Notes: generated by a model from the sequence alone, not told the origin. Numbered from the stretch's first letter, positions 44,840 to 55,004 are shown. The stretch is DNA of 64,000 bases from Thermoprotei archaeon (GCA_003649445.1 QMRV01000003.1:1-64000); one strand, 5' to 3'. Made by a program: numbers and translations.

Positions 44840-45987
44840 ATTCTCTCCCTTATAAGATTGATAATATCTCGAGGGGTAGGGGGTTCATAAGATAACCACG
44901 GTATTAATTCGACATTTTCAGAAAATCTAGTGACCTCTTTGTAAACTTGTCCATAATTCATTTCAATCACGAATATTTTCTTCGAAACCTTGCTAGCTAC
45001 TTCTCTCAGTTCTTTATCTGGAAACGGCCATATTGTTATTGGTCTAAAAAGACCTATTTTGAGGCCCTTCTCTCTGAGTTCTAGAACTGCCGCCTTGCAT
45101 ATTCTTGCCATAAATCCTTCAGAAACAATTAAATAGTCTAAGCTTCCTTCACAAAACGCTATATCCCATTTTACAATCTTATCTCTATTCTTCCTTATTT
45201 TATCGCAAAGTCTCTTTACAAGCGCGCCGTGAACATCAGACTTGTTGTCTGCCGGCAGTCCCCACTCATCATGAGCACTAGTTTCGCACCGAGTTCTCCA
45301 TCCTTCGCCAAAGCAGGCCATAGGCGGAACAAGAGTTTCTGGATCAGGCTCATAAGGCTTAAACCTTTTCCTTGATTCTTCGTCAGGAACTCCGCTAGGC
45401 TTTTTTCTATTAACTATTTTTATCTGATCTTTTGGAGGAATAACTAGTTTTTCTCTCATATGACCTACAACTGCATCTAAGAGAAAAAAAACAGGCACTC
45501 GATACATTTCAGCCAAGTTGAAAGCATCTATGGTCAAGAAGTATGTTTCCTGAACACTCCAGGGGTAAAGCGCTATTATTTCATAGTCTCCGCTACTAAG
45601 CCACTTTACTTGCTGAAGATCCCCTTGCCATGGCCTTGTAGCTGCACCTGTCGCGGGCCCAGCTCTCTGCACATCAACTATTACACAAGGAGTTTCAGTC
45701 ATAGCTGCAAAGCCTATAGCTTCAGCCATAAGACATATGCCGGGCCCCGATGTAGCTGTCATAGCTTTAAGGCCCGCCCAGGACGCTCCTATTATAGCCA
45801 TAATAGATCCTAGTTCGTCTTCAAACTGTATGAAAACTCCACCTACTTTAGGGAGCTCTCTAGCCATATATTCAGCTATTTCTGTACTAGGTGTTATTGG
45901 GTAGCTAGCGAAAAAACGGCACCCTGCATCAATTGCTGCCATTGCGCAGGCATAGTCTCCATGTACAAACTCAACGCGCCCTGACAT
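44836..45987 (-). CDS. korA: 2-oxoacid:ferredoxin oxidoreductase, alpha subunit (Kor type)
   Basis: 383 residues from ATG 45987, which is preceded by a perfect GGAGGAT site; an ATG at 45999 overlaps that site. The signature YPITPSTEIAEYM and a Rossmann-like EDELGSIMAIIGASWAGLKAMTATSGPG are those of Kor/Por alpha. RPWQGDLQQVKW is typical of the 2-oxoglutarate-type group. It forms a heterotetramer with korB, korC and korD; the substrate is inferred, not proven. Confidence 0.92.
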   Translation of the reverse strand: MSGRVEFVHGDYACAMAAIDAGCRFFASYPITPSTEIAEYMARELPKVGGVFIQFEDELGSIMAIIGASWAGLKAMTATSGPGICLMAEAIGFAAMTETPCVIVDVQRAGPATGAATRPWQGDLQQVKWLSSGDYEIIALYPWSVQETYFLTIDAFNLAEMYRVPVFFLLDAVVGHMREKLVIPPKDQIKIVNRKKPSGVPDEESRKRFKPYEPDPETLVPPMACFGEGWRTRCETSAHDEWGLPADNKSDVHGALVKRLCDKIRKNRDKIVKWDIAFCEGSLDYLIVSEGFMARICKAAVLELREKGLKIGLFRPITIWPFPDKELREVASKVSKKIFVIEMNYGQVYKEVTRFSENVELIPWLSYEPPTPRDIINLIRERI

Positions 45988-46108
45988 AATATCCTCCATT
46001 CGCCTAAGACTGTCTTTATACCTTATTCAAAGGTTTTAAATCTAGCCTTGACTACTTCTTTGCTTTATTTTTACTTACATTAAGGTTTCTTTTACCAATA
46101 CTATGTTT

Positions 46109-46321
46109 TCACTCTACCTTCTTTACAAAAATAGCGAAATCTGGACAGTGATATTCACAGTTCCTACAACCTATACATCTATCCTCAGCAACAACTATAG
46201 GATATCTGTAGCCATACCTATTTATTTCATTGCCCATCTTTAGCACTTGACGCGGACAAACCTCTATACATATTCCACATTCCTTACATCTATCCGCTAT
46301 TACATGCACTTCAAATTTCAT
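46109..46321 (-). CDS. korD: Two-[4Fe-4S] ferredoxin subunit (Kor delta)
   Basis: 70 residues with two complete CxxCxxCxxxCP clusters (CKECGICIEVCP, CIGCRNCEYHCP). It accepts electrons in the oxidoreductase. It is upstream of korA by 121 bases, on the same strand, giving the order korD-korA-korB-korC. Confidence 0.93.
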   Translation of the reverse strand: MKFEVHVIADRCKECGICIEVCPRQVLKMGNEINRYGYRYPIVVAEDRCIGCRNCEYHCPDFAIFVKKVE

Positions 46322-46359
46322 AGTGGTTCTTTTCCTCTTTTCACTGATAAATAGCTTCC

Positions 46360-47484
46360 TTATTTTTCTAAAAAGCTCTTATAACTACTTTCTGACTCTA
46401 AGACTAAGTACACTATATAACCGATTAAAACTCCCATCATTAGAGAGTAAAATATCTTTGTGTAGTCTATTTCAATAGGCATAGGTACTCCTTCATACGT
46501 GACACTTACCTTTGTACCGTCTTCGGGTGCAATAATTAGGAATATATTTGGATCCATTTCTATGGCTCTCCCATAGACTATTAGCCGCTCATTAATATTT
46601 ATTCCAGCACTTTCTACACAATCCTGAGGCCTATTACCTGCATGGATCACTATGTCTACAGGAACCCATCCAACAGAGTCTAAATAGACCATAACGAATG
46701 CGTGTGGTCCTAAGTTTCTATATTCGACAGACAGAACAGGAGTTCTCTCCGACACCTTTAGACCTTCTTCATAAACATAGCTAAAACAAATATATGCAGG
46801 GATATGTTTTGCTCTAAGCATAGCTACAAGTAGAGCTGAGATATCTCCGCAGCTTCCATAACCTCTTTCTAGGGTTGCTGCTGGAGGAGTAATACCGTAT
46901 GAGGAATTAGAATACTTGATTTTATTTAAAATTAATTCAATGCAATGTAATAAAATCTCTTTATCATCACCATATACTTTCTCTATTAACTGAACTACTT
47001 TACTAAAGTTACCTTTTTTGTAGAAATTATTTAGTTTAGTAAATTTACTCGAAGGAAGAGGATACTGAAAGCCATTGCTTAGTCCGCGGACTTCTCTCTT
47101 AAATCCGGGAAAAACAAACCTATATGCAGTAACTTCCTGAAAAACAGTCACATTAAGTTTTTCTCCAGGCTTAAGTCGAAAAAGCGGAACCTCTATTATC
47201 TTGTTTCCATCGACCTCTTTTATACTATATTTTTGTAAAGCTTTACCATTAACTACTACCTTAATTTTCTCTACCTTCTGCCATCCTTCGATTGTAGGAA
47301 TTAAATAGAAATTCAAGATATTTGAAGGTGTTATGAATAAATCTCTATTAGATATATTTTCTATAACACATTCAGTTATTAAACAATACTTTCTCACTGT
47401 AATTAGGCTTAAAATAGTATCTACGTTAAGTAAAGCCACGAACAATAAAGATACAATAATTGCAATTGAGTGGCTCCTTTTCAT
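46360..47484 (-). CDS. Membrane-tethered transglutaminase-like protein
   Basis: 374 residues with an N-terminal membrane helix (about 7-25) and a C-terminal helix (about 341-360). The papain-like fold residues are Cys212 in YGSCGDISALLVAMLR, His in GPHAFVMVY and Asp in VPVDIVIHAG, so it should be active as a protease, peptidase or amidase at the outer face. The substrate is unknown. It lies between the korD gene and the divergent PhoH gene. Confidence 0.85.
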   Translation of the reverse strand: MKRSHSIAIIVSLLFVALLNVDTILSLITVRKYCLITECVIENISNRDLFITPSNILNFYLIPTIEGWQKVEKIKVVVNGKALQKYSIKEVDGNKIIEVPLFRLKPGEKLNVTVFQEVTAYRFVFPGFKREVRGLSNGFQYPLPSSKFTKLNNFYKKGNFSKVVQLIEKVYGDDKEILLHCIELILNKIKYSNSSYGITPPAATLERGYGSCGDISALLVAMLRAKHIPAYICFSYVYEEGLKVSERTPVLSVEYRNLGPHAFVMVYLDSVGWVPVDIVIHAGNRPQDCVESAGININERLIVYGRAIEMDPNIFLIIAPEDGTKVSVTYEGVPMPIEIDYTKIFYSLMMGVLIGYIVYLVLESESSYKSFLEK

Positions 47485-47630
47485 CGACCACTCTATTCGA
47501 CCTTCCTTAGATTATTAAAATTTACTACGAAACCTCAGACTTTTCCGCGTAAATAGAATACCATGTCTTCCAGCGTATTTTTTCGAAGAAAACTTTTTGT
47601 ACATCTTACTAAAGCAAATGTAGGGGACTT

Positions 47631-48779
47631 ATGTCCATATTAGATAAAATTAAACCTCTCACTCCAGGTCAAGAAAAACTACTCAATGCACTGAAGAGTA
47701 AAGACTGTGATATTGTCGGAGTATTTGGTCCCACAGGAACAGGAAAAAGCTTACTAAGCTGTGCTTACGGAATTTCAGCAATAATGAACAACGAGTACGA
47801 GCGATTCGTCATAGCTAGACCAGTAGTAGATATAACTACAGGAAAAGAATACACTTCAGTAGAACTGGGAGACCTCTTCTACTCTATGGCAGGAGAGTAC
47901 TTAAGAGACATACTAACAGGATGGATCTCTGACGAGGAATTAAACAAACTTAAAGAAAACGGAAAAATCGTAATAGTAGACCCCCACTTCCTGAGAGGAA
48001 GAACGTTTGATAATACCATAATACTGCTCGACGACGTACAATCTGTAGTACCGGAAGTAGTCTGTGAAATAATAATGCGTATTGGCAGAAATTCTAAACT
48101 AATCATTGCCGGAGATCCTATTCTTCAAAAAGACCCCTCAATAGAAAAAGACTCAGCAACACTCTCAAGAGAACTGCTTCTAGGTGAAGAAAAAGCCATA
48201 GTCATAGACTTAGGTCTCAAGGACATCGTAAGGCCCGGCGCCAGAAAAGGTGTACGCCTAGCATTGGAGATGAGAATGAGAAAAAGACCACTAAGCGACT
48301 CAGAAAGAAAAATCTTAGACTCTATTAAAGTTCACGCACCCGACGCAGATGTAATAACAGTAGTAGAATTTAAGGAAGAAAAAGAAAAATTCGAAATAAA
48401 GGCAGAAAACGTTCCAGAAGCACTTGTTGTAGTAAAAGAGGAATACCTCGGAAGAGTTGTTGGAAAAGGAGGCGAAAGAATTCAAGCAGTAGAAGAAGAC
48501 GTAGGACTCAAAATAAGGTGTATCGAGCTAACTTTAGATCTAAGAAATCTTATAACGGCAATTCACCCAGTACCATGGATAGGTAAACACATAGTAGACG
48601 CAGATTTTGCTGGCTCAGAGCTACAAGTACTTGTTCGCCAGAGAGCATTTGGAGCATTCATAGGTCTAAGAGGCTCTAATATAAGATTCGTAGACAGCGT
48701 TATGAAAAAACTAATGAAAATAGGGGTTAGAGCCCTCGAAGCAGAAGAACCTAAAAAGCCGAAGAAACGAAGCAAATAA
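47631..48779 (+). CDS. PhoH-like ATPase fused to C-terminal KH domain
   Basis: 382 residues. A P-loop ATPase of the PhoH type has Walker A GPTGTGKS (33-40), RPVVDITTGKEY and Walker B IILLDDVQ (about 125-132), with GDPILQ as sensor. Residues about 270-330 are a KH RNA-binding domain (VVGKGGERIQAVEEDVGLKIR). The combination points to ATP-driven RNA processing. It is separated from DUF2070 by 12 bases, so an operon is likely. ATG 47631 follows GGGGAC. Confidence 0.88.
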   Translation: MSILDKIKPLTPGQEKLLNALKSKDCDIVGVFGPTGTGKSLLSCAYGISAIMNNEYERFVIARPVVDITTGKEYTSVELGDLFYSMAGEYLRDILTGWISDEELNKLKENGKIVIVDPHFLRGRTFDNTIILLDDVQSVVPEVVCEIIMRIGRNSKLIIAGDPILQKDPSIEKDSATLSRELLLGEEKAIVIDLGLKDIVRPGARKGVRLALEMRMRKRPLSDSERKILDSIKVHAPDADVITVVEFKEEKEKFEIKAENVPEALVVVKEEYLGRVVGKGGERIQAVEEDVGLKIRCIELTLDLRNLITAIHPVPWIGKHIVDADFAGSELQVLVRQRAFGAFIGLRGSNIRFVDSVMKKLMKIGVRALEAEEPKKPKKRSK

Positions 48780-48791
48780 TAGCACAGCAAT

Positions 48792-50465
48792 ATGCAGCGA
48801 GAAAAACTCGACCTACTAGTTCAATACTATAAGAAATACTTATTTTCTCTTCCAAACTGGAAAATCCTTTTAATCATACGCCCTATTCCTTTAATAATAC
48901 TTATTTACATTTTTAATTCATTTATACCGCTATTTCTTCTCCTATACGATATTCTACATAAAATTATAGATAATCTATCAAAGACGAAAATATTTAATAA
49001 ACGTAGATTGCTGGGATTAGGCATATTTGCTTCTATCTTTTCTCTATTAGCTACATTAATTGAATATTTATTTTTCTCAAAAATAAGCATTTACTCAATG
49101 ATAATATCATATGTAATACCATTTATAATCATAAGTATAGGATTATACAATGTCATTCTTTCATTTATATACATTATATTAGCTTTTATGCTAAATGCAT
49201 TTCTTTCTAGCTTACCTTATGGCACAAGCTACGCTCATACCATAGCTTTTCGATGCTTTGTTCTAGCCGTAGTTGTGTCTGCTGCATATTGTTTGCTTAA
49301 GTCAAATGCACAGCTTTTTAAATTAGGAAAGAAATTTTTCAATTACTGGCTTACAGGAAATTCAGAAGTATTTGAACAAGAATTATTAAAATTAAGTAAA
49401 TTATCAGAAATAATAATATATAACATAATCTTTACATCAAATGAAAATAAGGTAAAGTGCGTCATTACAATCCCATATGTACATCCAGGGCCTTTTAGGA
49501 ACATTGGAAGTAGTTCACTGCCATACTTGCTGATCGACAGTATATCCAGTAAGCTTTCCTGTCCGGTAATAGTTTTACACGGAGCATGCGACCACACATT
49601 GGATCTAGTCTCTAGGAGAGAAGCCGAAGAAATGGCCAAAAATCTTTCAGAGCATTTACTTTCAGAATCAAGTACCGAGATACTGTTAAGTCACTTTGCT
49701 TCACTATCAAACAATGGTATAGTGCTTTACTATACATCTATTATAGATTCTTCGCAGAAAAAGAATTTCAGTAAAAACATTGTCTTTGTAGAAGATAACA
49801 GCGGATTAATTGACGATATTCCTCATTCACTGCAATCAAGTCTCTCTGAAAAAGCTCTGCTCATAGACTGCCACAGCTCATTTAGTGAAAAGACAAGTTC
49901 CCAAGATATTAATTCTGTTCTGCTCAAAGCATTGACTCGTGTACTTGAAGAAAGACTTAAACCGAGCGAGACTCTCTCTGTCGGATCATCTTCAATAAGG
50001 TCTCCTGAAATATTTTATTTAACTAAAGGAGAGATATGCGAAGGAGGCCTTAGCGCATTAGTACTAGACTATGGAACCGAGAAAATACTAATAGTAGTTT
50101 ACGATTCAAACAATATTGTACTTTCAGTTCGAAAAAAGCTGCAAGAGCATCTACGGGAAAAATACGGCTTTAGTAAGGTTATAATATGCTCAACAGACAC
50201 ACATAGATATACTGGACACATAAAGGGTAGAGGCTACAGTCCTCTTGGAGAAAAAACAGATCTGAATACTATAATTAGTTTAACAGAAAAAGCTGTAGAA
50301 GACGCTTTAGGTAATATTACTCGTGTCAAAGCGAAACTAAGTGTTTTTTCTAAAGAATGTAGAGTGCTCGGAGAGAAAGTATATGAAGTTTCTTCTTATA
50401 CAGCACGGGCCGTAAAAATAACTATACTTTTACTGTTTACACTCTTTGTTCTAGCTCTCATTTAG
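48792..50465 (+). CDS. DUF2070 family membrane protein
   Basis: 557 residues. Several N-terminal membrane helices (about 25-175) precede a soluble alpha/beta part with PYVHPGPFRNIGSSSLPYLL, HGACDHTLDLVS and STDTHRYTG, the signatures of DUF2070, and a last helix near 537-556. The H-x-G-P-F and D-T-H motifs suggest a metal-binding hydrolase. It ends 8 bases into the porB gene, tail to tail. Confidence 0.82.
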   Translation: MQREKLDLLVQYYKKYLFSLPNWKILLIIRPIPLIILIYIFNSFIPLFLLLYDILHKIIDNLSKTKIFNKRRLLGLGIFASIFSLLATLIEYLFFSKISIYSMIISYVIPFIIISIGLYNVILSFIYIILAFMLNAFLSSLPYGTSYAHTIAFRCFVLAVVVSAAYCLLKSNAQLFKLGKKFFNYWLTGNSEVFEQELLKLSKLSEIIIYNIIFTSNENKVKCVITIPYVHPGPFRNIGSSSLPYLLIDSISSKLSCPVIVLHGACDHTLDLVSRREAEEMAKNLSEHLLSESSTEILLSHFASLSNNGIVLYYTSIIDSSQKKNFSKNIVFVEDNSGLIDDIPHSLQSSLSEKALLIDCHSSFSEKTSSQDINSVLLKALTRVLEERLKPSETLSVGSSSIRSPEIFYLTKGEICEGGLSALVLDYGTEKILIVVYDSNNIVLSVRKKLQEHLREKYGFSKVIICSTDTHRYTGHIKGRGYSPLGEKTDLNTIISLTEKAVEDALGNITRVKAKLSVFSKECRVLGEKVYEVSSYTARAVKITILLLFTLFVLALI

Positions 50466-51360
50466 CTTCAAACCAGCGCTTTAACCACTCCCACTCTTCA
50501 TCAACTACCTTCTGGAGCTCAGCTATATCTTCTTGAGTCAGATGCGAGAACCTTCCCTGCGCTCTGATGTAAAGTTCTACTGGCTTTCTTTTGCTTTTAT
50601 CGATGAGCGCTTTGCTTGGCCCGGTTAGCCGGAACTCCCCATCTTCAATTTCATATAAAATCCACATTCCTGTCTCAACTGCCAGTCTACTGATTTCTAT
50701 TGTTTTACTGGAATCAAATCTCCATCCAGGAGGGCAGGGAGCTAGCAGATGAATATACTTAAATCCTTTCTTTCTGGCCGCCTTTCTCAGCTTCATAATA
50801 TAGTCGTGAGGATACGCCAGAGAAGCCGTAGCAACATAAGGTATTTTATGCATAGCTACTATAAGAGGTACATCTTTCTTCTTCTCACGTTTTCCTGTAG
50901 GTGTAGTTGTTGTCCAGGCCATGTATGGTGTAGCTCCTGACCTCTGTATTCCTGTATTCATGTAGGCCTCATTATCGTAACATACATAGATAATGTTATG
51001 TCCTCTCTCAGCTGCACCTGATAACCCTTGCAAACCTATATCTGCTGTTCCTCCGTCCCCGGCCCAGACCACAATATTTACATCTTTTACTCCCTTGAGC
51101 TCCAAAGCCTCAGCTATTCCCGACGCAGTGGCCGCTGACGCGGCAAAGGCTATGTTTATCAAAGGAACCTTTATGGCAGTCTTCGGGTAAGCTCCTTGAA
51201 TTATGCTTGAACATGATGCCGGAATAACCAAGACTGTTCTAGGCCCTAGTGCCTTAAGTAGTAGTCTTAGTCCAAGAGCTGCCGGACATCCGGGGCAGGC
51301 CGGAGTTCCCGGCAAGAAGTACTCTTCCTTAGGAACAGTCTTAAATAGAGGGTGACTCAT
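50458..51360 (-). CDS. porB: Pyruvate:ferredoxin oxidoreductase, beta subunit
   Basis: 300 residues from ATG 51360, which has a GGTGAG site; a GTG at 51369 overlaps it. Cluster cysteines are in PACPGCPAALGLRLL and ASCSSIIQG; the thiamine-diphosphate motif is WAGDGGTADIGLQGLSG; CPPGWRFD is near the end. It carries the catalytic site for pyruvate to acetyl-CoA with ferredoxin. It overlaps porA by 20 bases. Confidence 0.93.
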   Translation of the reverse strand: MSHPLFKTVPKEEYFLPGTPACPGCPAALGLRLLLKALGPRTVLVIPASCSSIIQGAYPKTAIKVPLINIAFAASAATASGIAEALELKGVKDVNIVVWAGDGGTADIGLQGLSGAAERGHNIIYVCYDNEAYMNTGIQRSGATPYMAWTTTTPTGKREKKKDVPLIVAMHKIPYVATASLAYPHDYIMKLRKAARKKGFKYIHLLAPCPPGWRFDSSKTIEISRLAVETGMWILYEIEDGEFRLTGPSKALIDKSKRKPVELYIRAQGRFSHLTQEDIAELQKVVDEEWEWLKRWFEAK

Positions 51361-52549
51361 AGTACTCACCTACAGCTTTCTTAATATACTCCACATTTAC
51401 ACCATACCAAAGATACTCAGGGATCTCCCCGCTTTCAACTATTTTCAATGCTTTTTCAAACATTTTAATAATATCTACATAGCTTATATCTCTTCCCCCT
51501 ATTCCAGCAACAATATCAACTACAGGAACATCTCTTAGAAGTGCTTTTATTTCAACTCCCATAACTCCTCCTCTGCCTAGCGAAATATTTCGGTCAATAA
51601 CACATACAATTTTTCTTGAACTTAACTTCTCTTTGAGCTCGCTTGCTGGAAACGGTCTGATAACTCTCAAGCGGAGTAAGCCTACTCGATATCCCTTTTC
51701 TCTAAGCAGGTCTACAGCGTACTTCGCATCGCCTGAGATCGCACCCATAGTCACTATTACTGCTTCGGCATCACTACACCTATATTCCTCGAAGAGTCCT
51801 CCGTACTTTCTTCCAAATAGTTTACCGTACTCTTCATCAGCTTCTTTAATAACTTCTTTTGCCTTAGACATAGAGTAGTCTATGAGATATCTGAACTCCA
51901 TATACTTGTCTGGATAACATAGACTTCCATGAGTAAACGGTTTATCGAAATTTATGACATAGGGAATGGGTCTTCTGTCTGGAAGATACTCTGCAATATC
52001 TTTTTCAGTCAGCACGTTTACAGGCTCTGCTGTATGAGATGTCTGGAAAGCATCCCAGCTGACCATTACCGGTAAGAGAACTCTTTCGTCTTCAGCAACT
52101 CTATAGGCCTGAATTATAGAGTCAAAGACTTCTTGAGCATTTTCACAGAAGAAAATTATCCATCCTATATCTCTCAAAGAAAGCATATCGCAGTGATCGG
52201 ACCATATGCTCCACGGCGGAGCCATTGCTCGCGTAACTACTCCCATGACTATAGGTAAGCGCGCTCCTGCAGCCCACCAGAGCATTTCGCTCATATAGAT
52301 AAGGCCGTGAGCTGACGTCGCTGTAAATACTCTAGCTCCGGCCATAGCTGCTCCAATACAGGCGGCCATGGCGCTGTGCTCTGATTCAACTCTAATAAAC
52401 TTCGCTTTCATTTCTCCTTTTTCAATGAACTCAGAAAGTTTTTCTACAACTTGCGTCTGCGGTGTTATCGGATACGCTGAAACTACTTCTACTCGAGCTG
52501 CTTTAGCAGCATAAGCTGCCGCATAATTTCCAGTTAAAACCATTTTCAT
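51341..52549 (-). CDS. porA: Pyruvate:ferredoxin oxidoreductase, alpha subunit
   Basis: 402 residues: GNYAAAYAAKAARVEVVSAYPITPQTQVVE, ESEHSAMAACIGAAMAGARVFTATSA, SWDAFQTSHTAEPV and ADEEYGKLFGRKYGG, matching archaeal PorA. ATG 52549 follows GGAGTGA. It acts with porB, porD and porG in one enzyme. Confidence 0.94.
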   Translation of the reverse strand: MKMVLTGNYAAAYAAKAARVEVVSAYPITPQTQVVEKLSEFIEKGEMKAKFIRVESEHSAMAACIGAAMAGARVFTATSAHGLIYMSEMLWWAAGARLPIVMGVVTRAMAPPWSIWSDHCDMLSLRDIGWIIFFCENAQEVFDSIIQAYRVAEDERVLLPVMVSWDAFQTSHTAEPVNVLTEKDIAEYLPDRRPIPYVINFDKPFTHGSLCYPDKYMEFRYLIDYSMSKAKEVIKEADEEYGKLFGRKYGGLFEEYRCSDAEAVIVTMGAISGDAKYAVDLLREKGYRVGLLRLRVIRPFPASELKEKLSSRKIVCVIDRNISLGRGGVMGVEIKALLRDVPVVDIVAGIGGRDISYVDIIKMFEKALKIVESGEIPEYLWYGVNVEYIKKAVGEYYESPSI

Positions 52550-52553
52550 ACTC

Positions 52554-52829
52554 TCACTCCTCTACCATCCTTATAGCCTTAACAGGACATTCATTAGCAC
52601 ATATACCGCATCCTTTACAATAATCGTAGTTTATAGTAGGGTACCCCTTCTCGTCAACAGTTATGGCTGCCTCGGGACAGTAAAGCCAACACAAGAGACA
52701 TTTCTTACATCTGTTTTTATCAATAATCGGCTTAAAAACTCTCCAAAATCCTGTTAATCCAGCTGATCCCTCATTAGGCCGAGATATAGGAGTTAACAAC
52801 TCATGCTCAATTTTTCTCCTAGAAGTCAT
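52554..52829 (-). CDS. porD: Pyruvate:ferredoxin oxidoreductase, delta subunit
   Basis: 91 residues from ATG 52829, which overlaps the porG stop (ATGA) and has GAGGTG six bases upstream; GTG 52838 overlaps that site. Two [4Fe-4S] motifs (CKKCLLCWLYCP, CKGCGICANECP) follow the PISRPNEGSAGLTGFWRVFKP region typical of PorD. Confidence 0.95.
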   Translation of the reverse strand: MTSRRKIEHELLTPISRPNEGSAGLTGFWRVFKPIIDKNRCKKCLLCWLYCPEAAITVDEKGYPTINYDYCKGCGICANECPVKAIRMVEE

Positions 52830-53398
52830 CTCATCCACCTCACATTACGGTATCCTTCTCTAAACACCTCAATATTTATTTCAGCTTTTTTTCCACCCCA
52901 CTTGTCTTCAATACTTTCCTCATATTTCTCCGGAGGTATTTTCTCAAAAATCTTAGCAAAAGCTCCTAGCATAGCAGTATTCGTAAGCGGTATTCCAGCT
53001 AAAACTAACCCATGCTTCAAGACAATTCCCGTAGCATCAACAAAAGCTACTTTACTCCATTCCAGGCCCTTGAGCTCTTCTTCAGTAGCATTAACCACAA
53101 GAATACTATTTTCCTTCAAGCCCCCAAACACTTTTTCTCTATGTTCCTTTAACTTCAACAGTTTCGAGTCTAAGACAATTACATAATCTGGAGTTTTTAT
53201 CATAGACTTTAGCAGTATAGGCTTATCTGATATCCTATTAAAGGCAAATACGTGTGCTCCTCTCCTTTCAGCCCCAAAAAATGGTATTGACACAGCGTAA
53301 AGTCCGTTTTTTACGGCAGCTGAAGCCAGGAGCTCTGCTGAAGTAACAGCACCTTGTCCTCCTCTTCCATGCCATCGAACTTCTTTATAAAACACCAC
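52826..53398 (-). CDS. porG: Pyruvate:ferredoxin oxidoreductase, gamma subunit
   Basis: 190 residues with the gamma signature WHGRGGQGAVTSAELLASAAV and FFGAERRGAHVFAFNRIS. It is the first gene of porG-porD-porA-porB, all on the minus strand with overlaps, so one transcript. The operon sits 5 kb from the Kor operon; the gamma subunits are paralogous, not identical. Confidence 0.93.
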   Translation of the reverse strand: MVFYKEVRWHGRGGQGAVTSAELLASAAVKNGLYAVSIPFFGAERRGAHVFAFNRISDKPILLKSMIKTPDYVIVLDSKLLKLKEHREKVFGGLKENSILVVNATEEELKGLEWSKVAFVDATGIVLKHGLVLAGIPLTNTAMLGAFAKIFEKIPPEKYEESIEDKWGGKKAEINIEVFREGYRNVRWMR

Positions 53399-53626
53399 AA
53401 TGATATATTACTCAACTTAAGTAAATTAAGCTTTTTAATCCTAGCAAATACAATTCAAAAAGAGAAAAAATCATTCTAATCTCTCAACAAACTAGAATTT
53501 TTTCATGACAATTACTATTGACCTGGCGCTTCTCTTTCATTTATTTAAATATCGACTGCTGTATGTAAAATTTCTACTTAACAATCTTTACACAAGCATT
53601 AAAAACTATCAAAACGGAAAATACAT

Positions 53627-54961
53627 GTGAAAAATCTTCCTCTAATTAAAGTCGAGCCCCCTGGACCAAAAGCCTTGGAGATCATTAAAGAAGACGAAAA
53701 ATATCTCATGCAGTCATTCGTTAGATACTATCCCCTAGTTGTAGCAGAAGCTAAGGGAGCTGTCATAAAGGACGTCGATGGAAATGAGTATATAGACTTC
53801 AACTCAGGAATCGCAGTAATGAGCATAGGTCACTGTCACCCTAAAGTAGTCGAAGCAATAAAAAGACAGGCCGAAAAGCTTCTCCATTACAGCCTAACAG
53901 ACTTCTACTATGAAGAACCAGTAAAACTAGCTAAAAAGTTAGTCAAAATAACACCCGGCACTTTCGATAAAAAGGTATTTTTCTGTAACAGCGGAGCAGA
54001 AAGCATTGAAGGAGCCCTAAAAATAGCTAGAGGATACTTTAAAGGCGCACGCCCCTATATTCTAGCCTACATAGGCTCTTTCCACGGAAGAACTTTAGGC
54101 GCGCTGTCACTTACTTCAAGCAAACCTGTTCAAAGGAAATACTTCTCTCCGTTAATTCCGTGCGTTGAGCATATTCCATACCCCTACTGCTATAGATGCC
54201 CGTGGAAGCAAACTTTTCCCGACTGCAACTACTGGTGCGTAGACTTCATAGAAGAGTGGTATTTCAATAAGTACATTTCCCCTGAAGAAATAGCGGCAAT
54301 AGTCTTTGAACCTATTTTAGGAGAAGGAGGATACATAGTCCCGCCACCAGAGTACTGGAAGAGAATAAAAAAACTCTGTGACAAATACGGAATTTTAATG
54401 ATAGATGACGAAGTACAGGCCGGCATGTGCCGAACAGGAAAATGGTTCGCCATAGAACACTGGAATATAGTACCTGACATAATATGTGTAGCCAAAGCAA
54501 TAGCCTCAGGCCTCCCTCTAGGAGCAATAATAGGAAAGAAAGAAGTAATGTCGCTTCCTAAAGGCTCTCACGCGACAACTTTCGGAGGAAATCCTGTAGC
54601 ATGTGCAACAGCGAACGCCGTAATAGAGGTTATAGAAGAAGAGAACCTCTTGGCTCGTGCAGAAAAGTTAGGAGAAAAAACACTGAAATTCTTCAACGAC
54701 CTAAAAGAAGAGTGTAAAATAATAGGCGATGTCAGAGGAAAAGGCTTAATGATAGGCGTAGAACTCGTAAAGAACCGCGAAACCAAAGAACCAGCTAAAA
54801 AAGAACTTCAAGAAATACTAACAGAGTGCTTTAAGAAAGGAGTCTTAGTAATAGGAGCTGGAGTATCTACATTAAGACTAGCCCCCCCTCTAAGCATTCC
54901 TGAAGATCTTCTTGAAAAAGGTTTAGAAATAATAGCCGACATATTAAAGAAATACAGTTAA
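53627..54961 (+). CDS. Class III PLP aminotransferase (ornithine aminotransferase/amino acid racemase group)
   Basis: 444 residues. PLP Lys290 is in VAKAIASGLPLGA; GSFHGRTLGALSLTSS and IDDEVQAGMCRTGKWFAIEH are class III signatures. An insert PCVEHIPYPYCYRCPWKQTFPDCNY, with three cysteines, occurs in the archaeal group that includes ornithine and broad amino-acid racemases/aminotransferases. Exact substrate cannot be set. The GTG start lies in a 228-base spacer after the divergent por operon. Confidence 0.88.
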   Translation: MKNLPLIKVEPPGPKALEIIKEDEKYLMQSFVRYYPLVVAEAKGAVIKDVDGNEYIDFNSGIAVMSIGHCHPKVVEAIKRQAEKLLHYSLTDFYYEEPVKLAKKLVKITPGTFDKKVFFCNSGAESIEGALKIARGYFKGARPYILAYIGSFHGRTLGALSLTSSKPVQRKYFSPLIPCVEHIPYPYCYRCPWKQTFPDCNYWCVDFIEEWYFNKYISPEEIAAIVFEPILGEGGYIVPPPEYWKRIKKLCDKYGILMIDDEVQAGMCRTGKWFAIEHWNIVPDIICVAKAIASGLPLGAIIGKKEVMSLPKGSHATTFGGNPVACATANAVIEVIEEENLLARAEKLGEKTLKFFNDLKEECKIIGDVRGKGLMIGVELVKNRETKEPAKKELQEILTECFKKGVLVIGAGVSTLRLAPPLSIPEDLLEKGLEIIADILKKYS

Positions 54962-55004
54962 CATGATTATAATTTTATAAATTTCTCCCACGATATTTTT
55001 CTCG

